Below, piece by piece: positions 7,271-15,189 of a DNA stretch of 54,643 bases (the stretch's first letter is position 1; every line of letters begins with the position of its first letter). Source of the stretch: an uncultured Lachnospiraceae bacterium (GTDB taxonomy: Bacteria > Bacillota > Clostridia > Lachnospirales > Lachnospiraceae); assembly GCA_910585825.1 (NCBI GenBank), contig CAJUEY010000022.1, positions 1 through 54,643 of the forward strand. Direction: 5' to 3'. The notes below the pieces were generated by a model. The model was not told the DNA's origin, made no database searches, and saw nothing but the letters and a program-made list of their open reading frames with translations. The translations under genes were made by a program, and so were the position numbers.

Positions 7271-8359
7271 ATGGCAGAGAAAAAAATATATGAAATTATG
7301 CATATGGATAGAAAGGTTGCAAAGATCAGCGAATCCGGAAAATGCAAAATATATTATAAGTCATTTATGCCATATAACCTGTATTTAGAAGAATCCAATG
7401 ATATTGACACACTGGTAAACAATATTACAAATTTTAATTACTGGTGTGCCACAAGGGTTCTCACTTTAGACCGAAAGTATGCAAAAGAGATATTAAACAG
7501 CATAGGGATGCTGCAGGCTGTAACAGATAAAGAGCGGGCTAAAATTGCATTGTCCTATCGGTGCGCATCTTTAACAGATGTTTTTTGGGTAAAGCTAAAG
7601 AACGAGAAGATTTCATTTGGCGAGGTCAATTTATACGAAAATCATCTGGATCGAACTTTTATTGATATTGCGTTAAAGGGAAAACAATATACGGTGCAGA
7701 ACGAATATCTGGCGAGAGATTTGTCTACAAACGGATGTTTCCCGAAAGCATGGCAGAGAAAGGATGACGGTTTCAGACTGTTAAAAGACGGCGGTTCCGA
7801 TGCGGTGGAAAGAGAACTGCTTGCCAGTCAGATCTGCAGGTGTTTTGATGTTTCCCAGGTTTTATATGAAAAGGACTATTTTGACGGAGAAGAAGTCAGT
7901 GTAAGCAGTAACATTACGTCAAAAGAGTATTCTATCGTTTCTCTGGAATCATTTGAAATTTATTCTTTTAATCATGACAGGAATACCAAAAAATACATTC
8001 TTTCTTTGGATAGGCACAATTACTATATGATGAATATTATAGATTATCTCATTGGAAATACAGACAGACATTGGGGAAACTGGGGAGTATTAGTCCGAAA
8101 TTCCAATAATAAACCAGTCAGACTATATGATTTAATGGATTTTAATCAGGCGTTTCATTCTTATGATACGATAGAAGGCTCTAATTGTCAGACTCTGTTT
8201 GGAGAACATATGAATCAAAAAGAAGCTGCTGTGAAATCGGTAGAAAGAATCGGCTTAAACCAGATCCGAGAAGTAAACAAAGAGGTTTTCCATACATTGC
8301 CTCAGTTTTACGAGATGTTTTGTAAAAGACTGGAGCTGTTGAAGTCGATGCAGGTATAA
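7271..8359 (+). CDS. HipA-like kinase domain protein
   Basis: 362 residues, soluble. The C-terminal half carries the kinase signature of the HipA/PI3K-like fold: LIGNTDRHWGN at residues ~260-270 (Asp265, Arg266, His267, Asn270 as catalytic-loop residues) and YDLMDFNQAF at ~286-295 (Asp as metal ligand). A nucleotide-binding Lys is plausible at LLKDGG (~172). The first 170 residues match nothing I know. True HipA toxins phosphorylate glutamyl-tRNA synthetase and are encoded with an HTH antitoxin HipB; no such gene adjoins this one, so it is more likely a stand-alone kinase of unknown target. The ribosome binding site (GGGGTGG, 7260-7266) is weak. A TATAAT at 7229-7234 may belong to its promoter. 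Confidence 0.75.
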   Translation: MAEKKIYEIMHMDRKVAKISESGKCKIYYKSFMPYNLYLEESNDIDTLVNNITNFNYWCATRVLTLDRKYAKEILNSIGMLQAVTDKERAKIALSYRCASLTDVFWVKLKNEKISFGEVNLYENHLDRTFIDIALKGKQYTVQNEYLARDLSTNGCFPKAWQRKDDGFRLLKDGGSDAVERELLASQICRCFDVSQVLYEKDYFDGEEVSVSSNITSKEYSIVSLESFEIYSFNHDRNTKKYILSLDRHNYYMMNIIDYLIGNTDRHWGNWGVLVRNSNNKPVRLYDLMDFNQAFHSYDTIEGSNCQTLFGEHMNQKEAAVKSVERIGLNQIREVNKEVFHTLPQFYEMFCKRLELLKSMQV

Positions 8360-8438
8360 GAAGGAGGAGCCGGAAGGGCAGAAAACATGTCCGACTGGTT
8401 TTTCTTTCTATTGAGGATATCATGTCCGGAGGGGAGTT

Positions 8439-9386
8439 ATGAGAAAAAATTTTTTTATTAGACAATACATTCTTGCAGTTTTTTTGCTTTTCCTGTGTGG
8501 GTGTGCACCTGCGCAGGAAAAGGCCGGTCAGATTTCCACAGAAGAAACGGAACTGTTTCAGAACGATGAACCAATAGATACAGAAAAATATGAAATTACA
8601 GCAACAATGACAGAATCTGGAACACAGCAGGATCAGAGACTGCGTTTTGTGGATGCATGGGGAGAATGGTTTGAAACAACCATTGATCCGGAACTGAAAA
8701 TGCACAAATACGACTGGAACTGTTTGAAAAGGGATGAAGAAGACATCTGCTATGAAGGCGATTCTTATTATACGATTAAGAAGGGCATAGACGTATCGCA
8801 TCATCAGAATCTCATTAACTGGGAAAAGGTAAGAGCGGCAGGATATGAGTTCGCCTTTATCCGCATGGTATATCGGGGATATGGCGAGGAAGGCAGTTTG
8901 AATCTTGACAGAAATTATTATGACAATATCCTTCAGGCGAAAGCGGCGGGGTTAAAAGTAGGAGTTTATGTATTCTCACAGGCGGTCAATGAATCCGAAG
9001 CTGTTGAGGAGGCAGAAATGGTTCTGAAACACTTAAATGGCATTTCTTTAGATCTTCCTGTTGCATATGATCCGGAATTGATTCGCGACGACGAGGCCAG
9101 AACAGATGATGTAACAGGAGAGCAGTTTACTAAAAATACCATTGCATTTTGTGAAAAAATAAAAGAGGCTGATTATGAACCGATGATTTACAGCAATATG
9201 TATTGGGAGGCTTTTTTGTTTGATTTAAAAGAACTGCAGGATTATCCTGTTTGGTATGCGGATTATGAAATGATTCCTCAGACGCCGTATGAATTTACAT
9301 TTTGGCAGTATTCGGAGAGCGGACATGTGGATGGAATTGAAGGAGCAACGGATTTGAATGTGTGGTTTGTCAAAAATAGCGAATGA
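8439..9386 (+). CDS. GH25 lysozyme-like lipoprotein
   Basis: 315 residues. Signal peptide with lipobox LCGC, lipidated Cys22, then an 80-residue polar spacer and a glycoside hydrolase family 25 domain from ~114 to the end. The three family residues are present: Asp118 in GIDVSHHQ, and Asp211 and Glu213 in VAYDPELI (the usual DxE pair). GH25 enzymes cut the N-acetylmuramic acid-N-acetylglucosamine bond of peptidoglycan, so this is a membrane-anchored wall hydrolase acting outside the cell. Start chosen for GGAGGGGAG at 8428-8436. It follows the HipA-like kinase by 79 bases with no obvious terminator, so the two may share a transcript. Confidence 0.92.
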   Translation: MRKNFFIRQYILAVFLLFLCGCAPAQEKAGQISTEETELFQNDEPIDTEKYEITATMTESGTQQDQRLRFVDAWGEWFETTIDPELKMHKYDWNCLKRDEEDICYEGDSYYTIKKGIDVSHHQNLINWEKVRAAGYEFAFIRMVYRGYGEEGSLNLDRNYYDNILQAKAAGLKVGVYVFSQAVNESEAVEEAEMVLKHLNGISLDLPVAYDPELIRDDEARTDDVTGEQFTKNTIAFCEKIKEADYEPMIYSNMYWEAFLFDLKELQDYPVWYADYEMIPQTPYEFTFWQYSESGHVDGIEGATDLNVWFVKNSE

Positions 9387-9410
9387 TCATATGACGAAGA
9401 CAGATGAGAA

Positions 9411-9433
9411 GGCAGGACTGGTTCAGCCCTGCC
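9411..9433. terminator. hairpin between convergent genes
   Basis: GGCAGG (9411-9416) and CCTGCC (9428-9433) can pair; the right arm overlaps the last codons of the permease gene on the other strand. T runs are weak on both sides, so it may be a modest bidirectional terminator. Confidence 0.5.
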
Positions 9434-10223
9434 TCAAATATCTTTTCTCTAACGACCTGATAATTCCGTACAGCCCCATAGCAATTACACATAAAATTAA
9501 GATCGACAGTATTACCCAATCCAGCTTAAAGACCTGACTCCCGTAAATAATCAAATATCCAAGCCCGCATTTAGAAGCAATAAATTCCCCAATAATCACT
9601 CCCACCAGACAAAGCCCGATATTACTCTTCATCAGACCAATCAAATTTGCCCAGTTTGCCGGCAGAATCACCTTAAATAATGCATCGCTGTTATTTCCGC
9701 CAAGAGTTCGTATCAATTTAATCTTTTCCTCGTCCACTTCCCGAAACCCAATATAAAGATTTAAAATAGTGCCGAAAATAGCAACAGACATCCCGGTTAA
9801 GATAATCGTCTTATAATTTGCCCCAAGCCAGACAATCAAAAGAGGAGCCAGAGCAGACTTTGGCAGACTGTTTAAAACCACCAGATAAGGATCTAAAGTT
9901 TCCGTAAGGCTTTTGCTGTACCAGAGCAGAATTGTAATCAGAAGAGAGCAGGCCATAACCAGGAAAAAACTGACCAGGGTTTCAAATAAAGTAATTCCAA
10001 TGTGATAGAATAAATTGTTTTCTGTTGTCATATGATAGAAACAGAGCAGAAGCTTTGAGGGGCTGCTAAAAATAAAATCATCAATCCATGCCATACGGGC
10101 GCTGACTTCCCACAGAGCTAAAAACAGCAGCAGAATTCCGATACGGTAGAATTGAATTTTTATTTTATGATACTTGTAAGATTTTATATAGGCCGCCTGT
10201 GCGGCGGAGAGAGAATCATTCAT
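9423..10223 (-). CDS. ABC transporter permease, NitT/TauT (SsuC/TauC) type
   Basis: 266 residues, about six transmembrane helices (first at ~27-45). The cytoplasmic EAA-type loop around residues 150-195 (FREVDEEKIKLIRTLGG, then ALFKVILPANWANLIG) is the contact to the ATPase and is typical of the SsuC/TauC/ThiX family, whose members import sulfonates, nitrate, pyrimidine thiamine precursors or similar small molecules. It overlaps the ATPase gene by 8 bases, so the two are translated together. No solute-binding protein gene is adjacent; substrate unknown. Confidence 0.9.
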   Translation of the reverse strand: MNDSLSAAQAAYIKSYKYHKIKIQFYRIGILLLFLALWEVSARMAWIDDFIFSSPSKLLLCFYHMTTENNLFYHIGITLFETLVSFFLVMACSLLITILLWYSKSLTETLDPYLVVLNSLPKSALAPLLIVWLGANYKTIILTGMSVAIFGTILNLYIGFREVDEEKIKLIRTLGGNNSDALFKVILPANWANLIGLMKSNIGLCLVGVIIGEFIASKCGLGYLIIYGSQVFKLDWVILSILILCVIAMGLYGIIRSLEKRYLRQG

Positions 10224-10983
10224 TTGGATTTAACTCCTTCCAGATTTCATTGAAATAGTCCTTGAATTCATTTGTATTTCTGCGTTCCATTGGAGACAGT
10301 TCTTTTGGGAATCCGGTAGGAATGATTTTCTGAATGCAGGCAGGCAGCGGAGTAAGAACAACAACGCGGTCTCCCAAACTGACGGCTTCTGAAAGATCGT
10401 GAGTGACCAGAATAGCTGTTTTGCCGGATCTGCGGATAATGCCGCCGATGTCGTCGCCGACTTTTAACCTTGTTTGATAATCCAATGCAGAAAAAGGTTC
10501 GTCTAAAAGCAGCAGATCAGGGTGCAGCAGCAGAGTTCTAATCAGCGCCGCCCGCTGGCGCATACCGCCGGAAAGCTGAGAAGGCCTTGCATCTTTAAAA
10601 GGATATAGTCCGTATAGTTTCAAGAGATGATCAGCTTCGATCAGACTCTCTTCCGATATTTTCTTTTGTATTTCCAGTCCGAGCAGAATGTTTTTCCGGA
10701 CGCTTCTCCATTCAAATAAATGATCGTGCTGCAGCATATAACCAATGCCGCGTCTTGTATGGTTGGAAACAGCCGTTCCTTTGAAATATATGGTTCCGGA
10801 TTCCGGCTGCAAAAGTCCGCATAAAAGTGACAGCAGCGTAGATTTTCCGCATCCGGAAGGGCCGACAATACTTACAAATTCTCCTTCGTTTACATGAAAA
10901 TGGATATCACACAGCGCAGGCGTTTCCCCCTGTAATGTGTGGTAGGTATAGTTGACATGATTGCATATAATCAGAGGTTCCAT
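10216..10983 (-). CDS. ABC transporter ATP-binding protein, NitT/TauT (SsuB/TauB) type
   Basis: 255 residues with all ATPase motifs in order: Walker A GPSGCGKST (~39-47), Q-loop, signature LSGGMRQRAA (~135), Walker B LLLLDEPFSALD (~155-166) and switch VTHD (~192). It powers the permease encoded just downstream. It is the first gene of a two-gene minus-strand operon, divergent from queH, with 108 bases between the two starts. A palindrome in that interval could regulate both directions. The missing binding protein means the importer either uses one encoded elsewhere or is incomplete. Confidence 0.93.
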   Translation of the reverse strand: MEPLIICNHVNYTYHTLQGETPALCDIHFHVNEGEFVSIVGPSGCGKSTLLSLLCGLLQPESGTIYFKGTAVSNHTRRGIGYMLQHDHLFEWRSVRKNILLGLEIQKKISEESLIEADHLLKLYGLYPFKDARPSQLSGGMRQRAALIRTLLLHPDLLLLDEPFSALDYQTRLKVGDDIGGIIRRSGKTAILVTHDLSEAVSLGDRVVVLTPLPACIQKIIPTGFPKELSPMERRNTNEFKDYFNEIWKELNPNE

Positions 10984-11035
10984 GAAAATCCCCGCCTTTT
11001 TGCTTATAGATTTAGTTTATGTCGGTTGCTATTTT

Positions 11036-11064
11036 TTGACACATAATGTAAAATATTTTACATA
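11036..11064 (+). promoter_or_regulatory. queH promoter with 18-base perfect palindrome
   Basis: TTGACA at 11036-11041 and TACATA at 11059-11064 (17-base spacer). The palindrome ATGTAAAATATTTTACAT (11046-11063) is perfect and fills the spacer and -10, an ideal repressor site. It lies between the divergent queH and ABC transporter genes. I cannot assign the regulator from the sequence. Confidence 0.7.
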
Positions 11065-11091
11065 TGAGAAAAGACAAAGGACAGTGAGAAA

Positions 11092-11727
11092 ATGAATCAA
11101 AGAAATTACCAGAAAGAATTGGAGGAGATTTTAAAACGGCATCGGGAAGAGCGTGTGGTTCCAAAGCTTCTGCTGCACAGCTGCTGCGCGCCCTGCAGTT
11201 CCTATGTAATCGAATATCTTTCATCGTATTTTGAGATCACTGTTTTTTATTATAATCCCAATCTTTATCCGGATGAAGAATACGAAAAACGTGTAAAGGA
11301 GCAGATGCGGTTTGTCGAAACGTTTCCGGCGAAATATCCGGTGGAATTTCTGCGAGGGGATTTTGAAAAAGAACGGTTCTATGAGACAGTAAAGGGGTTA
11401 GAGCAGGAAACAGAAGGGGGAGAACGTTGTTTTGCCTGTTATAAACTCAGACTTTCGGAGGCTGCAAAGACAGCGAAACGTCTTGGAATGGATTATTTTA
11501 CAACGACATTGTCCATCAGTCCTTTGAAGAATGCGGTGAAATTAAATGAGATTGGAGAAACATTGGCCGGTGAGTACGGGATAGCTTATCTTCCGTCGGA
11601 TTTTAAGAAAAAAAACGGATATCAGCGTTCTGTGGAGCTGTCCAAAAAATATGAGATGTATCGGCAGGATTACTGCGGCTGTATTTTTTCTTACCGCAGC
11701 AGACAGAAACTGAGAGATGCGCAATAA
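11092..11727 (+). CDS. queH: epoxyqueuosine reductase QueH
   Basis: 211 residues. The diagnostic Cys motifs of QueH (old DUF208) are all present: LLHSCCAPCSSYV (Cys31, Cys32, Cys35), GERCFACYKLRL in the middle, and DYCGCIFSYRSR near the C-terminus; these ligate the Fe-S and metal centres. The enzyme reduces epoxyqueuosine to queuosine in tRNA anticodons, the last step of the pathway, replacing QueG. It has its own promoter with a palindromic site. The stop codon lies inside the first 20 bases of the dispersed leader element that precedes argH. Confidence 0.95.
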   Translation: MNQRNYQKELEEILKRHREERVVPKLLLHSCCAPCSSYVIEYLSSYFEITVFYYNPNLYPDEEYEKRVKEQMRFVETFPAKYPVEFLRGDFEKERFYETVKGLEQETEGGERCFACYKLRLSEAAKTAKRLGMDYFTTTLSISPLKNAVKLNEIGETLAGEYGIAYLPSDFKKKNGYQRSVELSKKYEMYRQDYCGCIFSYRSRQKLRDAQ

Positions 11728-11790
11728 ATATGAAACACCCTCCGGGTATCCCTCTATGCGCTGAAAAGATGCGCAATAAATATGAAAGGA
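11716..11790 (+). repeat. dispersed two-hairpin leader element, copy before argH
   Basis: A perfect 20-base direct repeat (11716-11735 and 11768-11787) brackets a hairpin ACACCC-TCC-GGGTAT (11735-11749) and TGCGC (11757-11761) pairing with GCGCA (11771-11775) over a GAAAA-containing loop. The right end runs straight into the ribosome binding site AAAGGAG of argH. The same architecture precedes rimO, asnB, dpaB and yggS. Confidence 0.8.
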
Positions 11791-11801
11791 GTTTTACAAC
11801 T

Positions 11802-13202
11802 ATGGCACAATTATGGGGAGGTCGTTTTACCAAAGAAACAGACAAGCTGGTATACCAGTTTAATGCGTCTATTTCATTTGATAAAAAGATGTACAGACAA
11901 GATATAAAAGGCAGCAAAGCGCATGTCGCTATGCTGGGAAAGCAGGGGATTCTTACAAAAGAGGAAATGGAGCAGATTACAAAAGAACTGGATGCCATTT
12001 TAGCTGATGTAGAATCCGGAAAATTGTCCATTACCGATGAATATGAAGACATCCACAGCTTTGTAGAAGCGAATCTCATTGACCGTTTGGGGGCTGTCGG
12101 CAAAAAACTGCATACCGGCAGAAGCAGAAACGATCAGGTGGCGCTTGATATGCGTCTTTATACCAGAGAAGAGGTAAAAGAAACCGATGAATTGTTAAAA
12201 AAGCTGTTAGAAACAATTCTGCGCTTGATGAAAGAGAATACCGAGACAATCATGCCGGGCTTTACCCATTTGCAGAAAGCACAGCCGATTACGCTGGCGC
12301 ATCATATGGGAGCTTATTTTGAAATGTTTAAACGTGACAGACAGCGCCTTTTTGATATTTATGAGCGCATGAATTACTGTCCGTTGGGCTCCGGAGCGCT
12401 GGCGGGCACCACATATCCTCTGGACAGAGAGTACACGGCAGAACTTTTGGAATTTTACGGTCCTACTTTAAACAGTATGGATGGAGTATCCGACCGGGAT
12501 TATCTGATCGAATTTTTGTCGGCGTCGGCGACGATTATGATGCATTTAAGCCGTTTTTGTGAAGAAGTGATTCTTTGGAATTCCAATGAATATCAGTTTG
12601 TGGAAATTGATGATGCTTACAGTACCGGCAGCAGTATTATGCCTCAGAAAAAGAATCCCGATATTGCAGAGCTGGTCAGAGGAAAGACCGGAAGAGTATA
12701 TGGCGCGCTGCTTTCCCTTTTCACCACTATGAAAGGAATACCCCTCGCCTACAATAAGGACATGCAGGAGGACAAAGAGCTGACATTTGATGCCATGGAT
12801 ACGGTAAAAGGCTGTCTGGCATTATTTGAAGGAATGCTTGCTACCATGAAATTCAATGAAGATGTTATGCGAAAAAGCGCAAATCACGGATTTACCAATG
12901 CAACGGATGCAGCAGATTATCTGGTAAATCATGGAATGCCATTTCGGGATGCCCACGGCGTCATCGGACAGGTTGTACTGTTCTGTATTGATAAGGGAAT
13001 TGCCATTGACGATATGAAATTGGAAGAGCTGAAACAGTTTTCCGATGTTTTTGAAGAAGATATTTATGAAGCAATTTCCATGGAAACCTGTGTAAACAAG
13101 CGTTTGACCATTGGCGCGCCGGGAAAAGCGGCAATGGAGCTTGTGATTCAAAAGGAAGAAGCCTATTTGAAAGCAAATCCCGGTATTGGTACAAATGCAT
13201 AA
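11802..13202 (+). CDS. argH: argininosuccinate lyase
   Basis: 466 residues, the usual length. Start at ATG 11802 because AAAGGAG (11785-11791) precedes it and the family N-terminus MAQLWGGRF begins here; an in-frame ATG at 11730 lies within the leader repeat. The lyase superfamily signature GSSIMPQKKNPD (~280) holds the catalytic Ser loop; HTGRSRNDQV is the substrate loop. It splits argininosuccinate into arginine and fumarate, the last step of arginine synthesis. No other arg genes are near, so it stands alone between queH and asd, behind a copy of the dispersed leader element. Confidence 0.97.
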   Translation: MAQLWGGRFTKETDKLVYQFNASISFDKKMYRQDIKGSKAHVAMLGKQGILTKEEMEQITKELDAILADVESGKLSITDEYEDIHSFVEANLIDRLGAVGKKLHTGRSRNDQVALDMRLYTREEVKETDELLKKLLETILRLMKENTETIMPGFTHLQKAQPITLAHHMGAYFEMFKRDRQRLFDIYERMNYCPLGSGALAGTTYPLDREYTAELLEFYGPTLNSMDGVSDRDYLIEFLSASATIMMHLSRFCEEVILWNSNEYQFVEIDDAYSTGSSIMPQKKNPDIAELVRGKTGRVYGALLSLFTTMKGIPLAYNKDMQEDKELTFDAMDTVKGCLALFEGMLATMKFNEDVMRKSANHGFTNATDAADYLVNHGMPFRDAHGVIGQVVLFCIDKGIAIDDMKLEELKQFSDVFEEDIYEAISMETCVNKRLTIGAPGKAAMELVIQKEEAYLKANPGIGTNA

Positions 13203-13243
13203 GAAAAACAGGTTTTCCTCCAAATTTTCTGCAAAAATGTGAA

Positions 13244-13272
13244 TTGCAATTTTCGGCAGTCTGTCATAAGAT
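13244..13272 (+). promoter_or_regulatory. probable asd promoter
   Basis: TTGCAA (13244-13249), 17-base spacer, TAAGAT (13267-13272), about 50 bases before the asd start. No lysine riboswitch is visible in the short leader. Confidence 0.5.
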
Positions 13273-13325
13273 ATTCTACAGAAAAGACAAATGTACGCGT
13301 TGGGCGAACATGGAGGAGAAAAGAA

Positions 13326-14411
13326 ATGGATAAGAAATTAAAAGCAGGTATATTAGGCGGAACAGGAATGGTCGGACAGAGATTTATTTCTCTTCTTGAG
13401 AATCATCCTTGGTTTGAAGTGACGACGATTGCAGCAAGTGAAAGAAGCGCTGGCAAGACATACGAAGAAGCTGTAGGCGGACGTTGGAAAATGGATACGC
13501 CGATGCCTGAGGCGGTAAAGAATATTGTTGTAAAAAATGTAAACGAAATAGAGGAAACTGCGGCTTCTGTTGATTTTGTGTTTTCTGCTGTGGACATGTC
13601 AAAGGAAGAAATCAAAAAAATCGAAGAGTTATATGCAAAAACCGAAACACCGGTAGTTTCCAACAACAGCGCGCACCGCTGGACGCCGGATGTGCCAATG
13701 GTAGTGCCGGAGATCAATCCGGATCATATGAAGGTCATTGATTTCCAGAAGAAACGTCTGGGAACGACGAAGGGATTTGTTGCAGTAAAACCAAATTGCT
13801 CTATTCAAAGCTATGCGCCGGTTCTGACTGCATGGAAAGAGTTTGAGCCCTACGAGGTAGTAGCGACAACGTATCAGGCAATTTCCGGCGCCGGAAAGAC
13901 TTTTAAAGACTGGCCGGAAATGGAGGGGAATATCATTCCATACATCGGCGGTGAAGAAGAAAAGAGTGAAAAAGAACCTCTGCGTATCTGGGGGGAAATC
14001 AAAGACGGTGTAATCGTTCCGGCAGAAAGTCCGGTGATCACCTGTCAGTGTATTCGTGTTCCGGTATTAAACGGACATACAGCGGCCGTATTTGTAAAAT
14101 TTAAAAAGAAGCCGACAAAAGAACAGTTAGTCGCAGCGCTTTTGGATTATAAAGGACTGCCTCAGGAGCTGAATCTTCCAAGCGCGCCAAAGCAGTTTAT
14201 CCAGTATTTAGAAGAAGATAACAGACCTCAGGTTGCATTGGACGTCAACTATGAAAACGGCATGGGAGTTTCCGTGGGAAGATTGAGAGAAGATACTGTC
14301 TATGACTGGAAATTTGTAGGGCTTTCTCATAATACCGTGCGGGGAGCTGCCGGAGGAGCCGTGCTTTGTGCAGAGCTTTTGAAAGCGCAGGGATATATTT
14401 CGGCAAAATAA
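13326..14411 (+). CDS. asd: aspartate-semialdehyde dehydrogenase
   Basis: 361 residues. Start at ATG 13326 with GGAGGAG at 13312-13318; the longer frame from 13239 has no ribosome binding site. N-terminal NADP-binding Rossmann motif GILGGTGMVGQRF; the catalytic Cys is in KPNCSIQSY (~155); later substrate Arg/His residues in CIRVPVLNGHT. The sequence is of the archaeal/fungal-like subclass rather than the E. coli one. It reduces aspartyl phosphate to the semialdehyde, the branch point to lysine/diaminopimelate, threonine and methionine; diaminopimelate-pathway intermediate also feeds dipicolinate synthesis (dpaA/dpaB elsewhere in the window). Monocistronic, with its own promoter and a strong terminator. 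Confidence 0.96.
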   Translation: MDKKLKAGILGGTGMVGQRFISLLENHPWFEVTTIAASERSAGKTYEEAVGGRWKMDTPMPEAVKNIVVKNVNEIEETAASVDFVFSAVDMSKEEIKKIEELYAKTETPVVSNNSAHRWTPDVPMVVPEINPDHMKVIDFQKKRLGTTKGFVAVKPNCSIQSYAPVLTAWKEFEPYEVVATTYQAISGAGKTFKDWPEMEGNIIPYIGGEEEKSEKEPLRIWGEIKDGVIVPAESPVITCQCIRVPVLNGHTAAVFVKFKKKPTKEQLVAALLDYKGLPQELNLPSAPKQFIQYLEEDNRPQVALDVNYENGMGVSVGRLREDTVYDWKFVGLSHNTVRGAAGGAVLCAELLKAQGYISAK

Positions 14412-14416
14412 AACTA

Positions 14417-14463
14417 ACGATTGTAAAGCAGCGGCAGAGGCTGTTTTACAATCGTTTTTTATT
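14417..14463 (+). terminator. strong intrinsic terminator after asd
   Basis: A 16-base stem (14417-14432 with 14440-14455, one G-T wobble, seven-base loop) followed by TTTTTTATTT. Confidence 0.92.
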
Positions 14464-14528
14464 TAGAGATTTATTAGAGAAGGGGTTGGTATTCTTTTTT
14501 TGTAAAAAAAATTAGGAGGATACTGAAA

Positions 14529-15041
14529 ATGAAAAGAAGAAAAAAAGCAGCGGGATGTGTGGGTATTGCGTTATTAGCGATCCTTATGATAGGATGCGGA
14601 GATTCCGGAAAGGAGGCTTCTCCTTCGACAAAAAACGTTTCGGTCAGAGAGGAAAAACCGGATGAAACCCTTAAATCGACAGAAGACGACATTTCTCACA
14701 TTGATGACATTGAGAAAGAAATGACAACACTGATTGGAAGTGTAAAAAGCATCGAAAAGAACAGTCTGGTCATTCGTCAGGCTTTTGAAGACGGAGAAGA
14801 TGTACTGGTGGAGCCGGCAGAGGGCAGTCCGGACGAGACGCTGGTCACAGTAACTATTTCAGAAACGACCCAATATGAGGTAAAAACAGTAAAAAACAGC
14901 GGAGTGAACGGAGATTCCGATATTGAGAGACGAGAAGGAAGTTTTTCTGATTTAGAAGAAAATGTTTCCGTGAATATTTCAGGCTATTATGAAGGGGAAA
15001 CTTTTTGGGCGGAAAAAATTTTTATTATGTTGTTTGTGTAG
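14529..15041 (+). CDS. hypothetical lipoprotein
   Basis: 170 residues. Lipoprotein signal peptide with lipobox LMIGC; an acidic Ser/Thr/Glu linker; then a beta-rich domain from ~70 to the end (GSVKSIEKNSLVIRQ, VTVTISETTQYEVKT, VSVNISGYYEGETFWAEKIF) shaped like the DUF5666-type OB-fold domains that occur in bacterial lipoproteins. AGGAGGA at 14515-14521 supports the start. Function unknown; exported and anchored to the outer face of the membrane. Transcribed separately between the asd terminator and the yicC promoter. Confidence 0.75.
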   Translation: MKRRKKAAGCVGIALLAILMIGCGDSGKEASPSTKNVSVREEKPDETLKSTEDDISHIDDIEKEMTTLIGSVKSIEKNSLVIRQAFEDGEDVLVEPAEGSPDETLVTVTISETTQYEVKTVKNSGVNGDSDIERREGSFSDLEENVSVNISGYYEGETFWAEKIFIMLFV

Positions 15042-15074
15042 ACAGGAAATATCCGGAATAGTAAGAGATTTAAT

Positions 15075-15103
15075 TTGACGAATCCAGTTTTTTCCGATAT
15101 AAT
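15075..15103 (+). promoter_or_regulatory. promoter of the yicC-remA-gmk-rpoZ operon
   Basis: TTGACG (15075-15080), exactly 17 bases, TATAAT (15098-15103): a near-consensus vegetative promoter about 85 bases upstream of yicC. Confidence 0.85.
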
Positions 15104-15189
15104 AAAAATGATTTGCGCATATGAAAGTAACCTATTGCAAAACAAAAGAAATCAGGTCAGTACATGAGCAGGCCGGCAGGAGGATTTAC

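Noticed and set aside
15108..15135. TGCGCATATGAAAG before yicC looks like the end of the leader element.
   Set aside because: No hairpin 1 and no pairing partner; probably coincidence.
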